Shown: positions 61,780 to 64,000 of the stretch, piece after piece
Numbering within the stretch: the first letter of the stretch is position 1
Layout: each line of letters starts with the position of its first letter
Assembly: GCF_022496765.1 (NCBI RefSeq)
Contig: NZ_VANV01000006.1
Location: forward strand, 1 to 64,000
Source: Acidaminobacter sp. JC074
Lineage (GTDB): Bacteria > Bacillota > Clostridia > Peptostreptococcales > Acidaminobacteraceae
Length of the DNA: 64,000 nucleotides
Reading direction: 5' to 3'
Position numbers and translations under genes: made by a program
Notes under the pieces: generated by a model
What the model saw: the letters and a program-made list of their open reading frames with translations, nothing else
The model's database searches: none
What the model was told of the DNA's origin: nothing

Positions 61780-62497
61780 ATAGTTTATCTGTATGAATGA
61801 TCAAATCCTTGAAGTAAAAAGAATTAAATGATTGTCCAAACTCATGAACCTTTGCAAAAGTTGTTTCTTCTAATGTAAGATCATATTGTAAAATACTTTG
61901 TGCTTTTAAATCAACAATCCAATACTCCTTTACACCTGATTTTGCATATAACTGAGATTTGATGTAAATATCTTTTCTTCGAGTAGAAGGTGATAATACT
62001 TCAATGACAAGTGTAGGGATGCCTTCGTATCTATTATTGATGATGTTTTCTTGATCACAAATGACTAACAGATCAGGCTGTACTACGTTTGGATCATCTT
62101 TAAAGCATTCAGAATCATTGTAGAGTTTTACATCATATGGTGATGTTAAAGCGGTACACGATTTATCTTCAAAATACCGATATAACTGAACCAGTAGTTC
62201 AGTAACTGCTATCTGATGACTATGACTTGGTGCTGCAAGAAGATAGATGACACCATCAATTAATTCGTATCTTGCATCTGAGTTTTCACATATCTTTTGA
62301 AATTCTTCATAGGAAATGCGTTTATTCACAAAATAATCTGCAGCTTCTTCCTTTATTGATGATGGATACACTTCAGTGTATCTTTTAAGTTTGGCGACAC
62401 CTTTTCCATTTTTAGTAATGATGACCTCGTTGCCTTCTAATGCTACATTTAGATACTTGCCAAATGCGTTTTTAAATTTTGTTGACGGTACTCTCAT
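61766..62497 (-). CDS. Phd/YefM antitoxin-like domain fused to a Uma2 nuclease domain
   Basis: The 243-residue protein joins two parts. Residues about 1-45 match the Phd/YefM antitoxin fold (MRVPSTKFKNAFGKYLNVAL, EVIITKNGKGVAKLKRY), a dimeric DNA binder. Residues about 60-240 form a Uma2-type PD-(D/E)XK nuclease domain (YELIDGVIYLLAAPSHSHQ; acidic D in DPNVVQPDLLVICD and E in TLVIEVLSPSTRRKD; KEYWIVD). GGAGG precedes the ATG on the minus strand. Uma2 proteins are common and of unknown role; a Phd head would give one polypeptide with its own DNA-binding domain. No separate toxin gene is adjacent. Confidence 0.8.
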   Translation of the reverse strand: MRVPSTKFKNAFGKYLNVALEGNEVIITKNGKGVAKLKRYTEVYPSSIKEEAADYFVNKRISYEEFQKICENSDARYELIDGVIYLLAAPSHSHQIAVTELLVQLYRYFEDKSCTALTSPYDVKLYNDSECFKDDPNVVQPDLLVICDQENIINNRYEGIPTLVIEVLSPSTRRKDIYIKSQLYAKSGVKEYWIVDLKAQSILQYDLTLEETTFAKVHEFGQSFNSFYFKDLIIHTDKLLNLS

Positions 62498-62878
62498 AAA
62501 ACACCTCCTTAGCTCAATTGTATATCCAAAACAGCTGTTTGTAAAATTAAATAAGCTATAATTGATATAAAAATGGCTTGTTTGGTGTGTAACTCTTTTA
62601 TAAAGTAGTTAAAGACGATTATGCGCTATAATATATGTATAAAAGTTTTACCTTGGCTTTTGCAGGTATAAGTATTTTGTATAAGTATTATGTTCAATTT
62701 TGTGTTTGATGTTTATCATGATTGGATCAATTATAGCTGAAGCTATAGAGTATTGAATATAAATAACCATTTAGTTAAATGAAAGCATTAATGGACTTGA
62801 ATGTATGGTGTAAAGTGAATAGTTATGTGGATAAATAAGATATTTTAAACCTTGTCCACATGGAGAAAGGGACTTGTT
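62498..62878. other. Divergent intergenic region
   Basis: This holds promoters for the Phd-Uma2 gene (minus) and the DinB-like gene (plus). A TATAAT box lies at 62627-62632. A leader hairpin (62825-62834 with 62852-62861, one G-U pair) lies just before the ribosome binding site of the DinB-like gene. No further gene was seen. Confidence 0.45.
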
Positions 62879-63301
62879 ATGGATATGTTAAAAAAAAGAG
62901 TAGAAAGAGCATTTCAGTTGACTTATGACTTAATTGATCATTTGGATCAAGAAGCACTGGGACTTCGTTTAGGAAGTTTACCTTCTAATAGCATTGGAGA
63001 ACAGGCTTGGTGCATAATTGGTGCGAGAGAATCTTATTTAAAAGCAGTTGAGTTAGGTCAGTGGTCTGGTTTTTCATGCTCCTTAAAAGATACAAAAAAT
63101 AAAAATCAGGTACTGGCTTCTTTAGAAAGGACCAATAAGTCTGCCTTAGAAATGATGGCCTTAGATTTAAAAGACAATCAACTAGAGTATCTTCTGGACC
63201 TTCTAGAACATGAAATACAACATCATGGTCAGCTTATTAGGTTTGTTTATGGTAATAAGCTGTCATTTCCAGAATCTTGGCATGGCCGTTATACAGTTTA
63301 A
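62879..63301 (+). CDS. DinB-superfamily-like protein
   Basis: The 140-residue soluble protein looks like a four-helix DinB/DUF664-type fold, with the typical helix HEIQHHGQLIRFVYGN near the C terminus carrying metal-ligand histidines, and RLGSLPSNSIGEQAWCIIGA earlier. The start at 62879 follows AAAGGGA; the frame runs back to 62852. DinB-like proteins are metal-binding, often thiol-transferase or damage-linked, but the exact reaction is unknown. It is transcribed alone and ends in a terminator at 63308-63334. Confidence 0.75.
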   Translation: MDMLKKRVERAFQLTYDLIDHLDQEALGLRLGSLPSNSIGEQAWCIIGARESYLKAVELGQWSGFSCSLKDTKNKNQVLASLERTNKSALEMMALDLKDNQLEYLLDLLEHEIQHHGQLIRFVYGNKLSFPESWHGRYTV

Positions 63302-63307
63302 GTTTTA

Positions 63308-63334
63308 AGAAAATCCTTTGGGTTTTCTTTTTTT
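63308..63334 (+). terminator. Terminator after the DinB-like gene
   Basis: AGAAAATCC pairs with GGGTTTTCT (one G-U pair) around a short loop, followed by a T-run. Confidence 0.75.
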
Positions 63335-63453
63335 ATGCATATTATTCTCATTTTTTCTTCATGATTTCACATACTTTATCACAGATTTCATAGATTTTAA
63401 GGCAGAATTTTCATAATTGATTCGTAAACTTGTATTAAAACAAGGAGGCGATT

Positions 63454-63867
63454 ATGAGTAATGTAACTAATATTTCAAACGATTATATAATTCAACCGAC
63501 CAATACAAAACCGGTCAATGACCCATCAACACTGAATTCACAAGACTTTATGGATCTGATGATCACACAGCTGCAGAACCAAAATCCTATGGAACCCATG
63601 GATAACAATGACTATATAGCCCAGATGGCAGAGTTTTCTGCATTAGAAGAAATGCAGAGCATGAACAATTCCATTAATACCATGTATGCATTTGGCTTAA
63701 TGGGAAAAGAAGTGACCATTAATAATGCGGATGGGACGACCGTAACAGGTATTGTTGATTCTGTATCTATGAAAAATGGCGTTAACTATTTAGAAGTAGA
63801 TGGTGTTCAGTACAACTCTCTGTTAGTTATTAGTGCTGGTGAACCTTCAGAGGAGGTTTCGTCATGA
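63454..63867 (+). CDS. flgD: Flagellar hook assembly scaffold protein FlgD
   Basis: The 137-residue protein is a short-form FlgD, the cap that guides hook polymerisation. The conserved N-terminal part reads SQDFMDLMITQLQNQNPMEP followed by FSALEEMQSMNNSI, and a small beta domain ends the protein. It lacks the longer FlgD C-terminal domain, as in many clostridia and bacilli. AGGAGG precedes the ATG. It overlaps the next hook gene by 4 bp (ATGA), and both are probably the start of a flagellar operon that continues to the right. Confidence 0.92.
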   Translation: MSNVTNISNDYIIQPTNTKPVNDPSTLNSQDFMDLMITQLQNQNPMEPMDNNDYIAQMAEFSALEEMQSMNNSINTMYAFGLMGKEVTINNADGTTVTGIVDSVSMKNGVNYLEVDGVQYNSLLVISAGEPSEEVSS

Positions 63868-64000
63868 TGTCTTCACTTTATACAGGAGTTTCGTCACTGT
63901 CTTCTAATCAAACCAAGATAGATGTGATATCAAATAATATAGCAAATGCTTCTACAATAGGTTATAAGTATCAAACAGTCACTTTCCAAGATACCATGTA
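63864..64000 (+). CDS. Flagellar hook / basal-body protein, 5' part (FlgE-type)
   Basis: The first 45 codons are present; the gene runs off the window. The translation MMSSLYTGVSSLSSNQTKID continues into the flagellar basal-body-rod signature (SNNIANASTIGYKYQTVTFQ). Its position directly after flgD, with an ATGA overlap and AGGAGG at 63851-63856, makes hook protein FlgE the best call. FlgF or FlgG cannot be excluded from this fragment. Confidence 0.82.
   Translation, partial: MMSSLYTGVSSLSSNQTKIDVISNNIANASTIGYKYQTVTFQDTM

Overview
The window looks like chromosomal DNA of a low-GC, flagellated clostridium (Bacillota). The codons are A+T-rich, the ribosome binding sites are strong AGGAGG types, and TTG/GTG starts are frequent. 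There are many SC-type lipoprotein signals, a large cluster of SLH-domain surface proteins, flagellar hook genes at the right edge, and two genes that appear to read UGA as selenocysteine. The genus cannot be fixed from the sequence; Fusibacter- or Acidaminobacter-like clostridia would fit.

Layout. 1-3450: mobile DNA, with a TnpB (IS605 OrfB-type) gene and its putative guide-RNA end, then an IS30-family transposase. 3800-9600: two AlbA_2/ATPase/winged-helix regulators, each preceded by its own helically phased repeats, on either side of a LytTR regulator / AgrC-like kinase pair. 9900-16600: an accessory stretch with a membrane-anchored zinc metallopeptidase, two lipoproteins, a decayed patch and two unknown small proteins. 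16888-35377: a carboxy-terminal processing protease, then six consecutive SLH proteins. The first is the heavily expressed S-layer protein, with a strong promoter and a long leader. Three of the six carry SLH domains at the N terminus and three at the C terminus.

35525-38626: a compact sulfur/selenium-flavoured set. It contains a multi-pass membrane protein interrupted by an in-frame UGA (TsoY-like), a coiled-coil lipoprotein, a HesB/IscA-like protein with an in-frame UGA in its key motif, and a rhodanese lipoprotein. Both UGAs are followed by hairpins placed as bacterial SECIS elements are. Simple ORF calling misses the HesB-like gene and truncates the membrane protein. 38793-45402: small unknown proteins, two TolC-like secreted proteins and a DUF1304 protein. 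45641-54982: an RND efflux pump with its membrane fusion lipoprotein and a two-component system, then an Rpn-type nuclease gene with a partial tandem copy, then a second paralogous kinase with no regulator.

55420-61720: a TetR-controlled set. A TetR and a CDF-like protein form one operon; a chemoreceptor is divergent from an amidohydrolase-MFS-TetR operon. The same TTGAGT-NN-ACTCAA operator occurs at the tetR promoter and three times between the chemoreceptor and the amidohydrolase. 61766-64000: a Phd-Uma2 fusion, a DinB-like protein, flgD, and the start of a hook gene that runs off the window.

No tRNA, rRNA, CRISPR array or known riboswitch was recognised.
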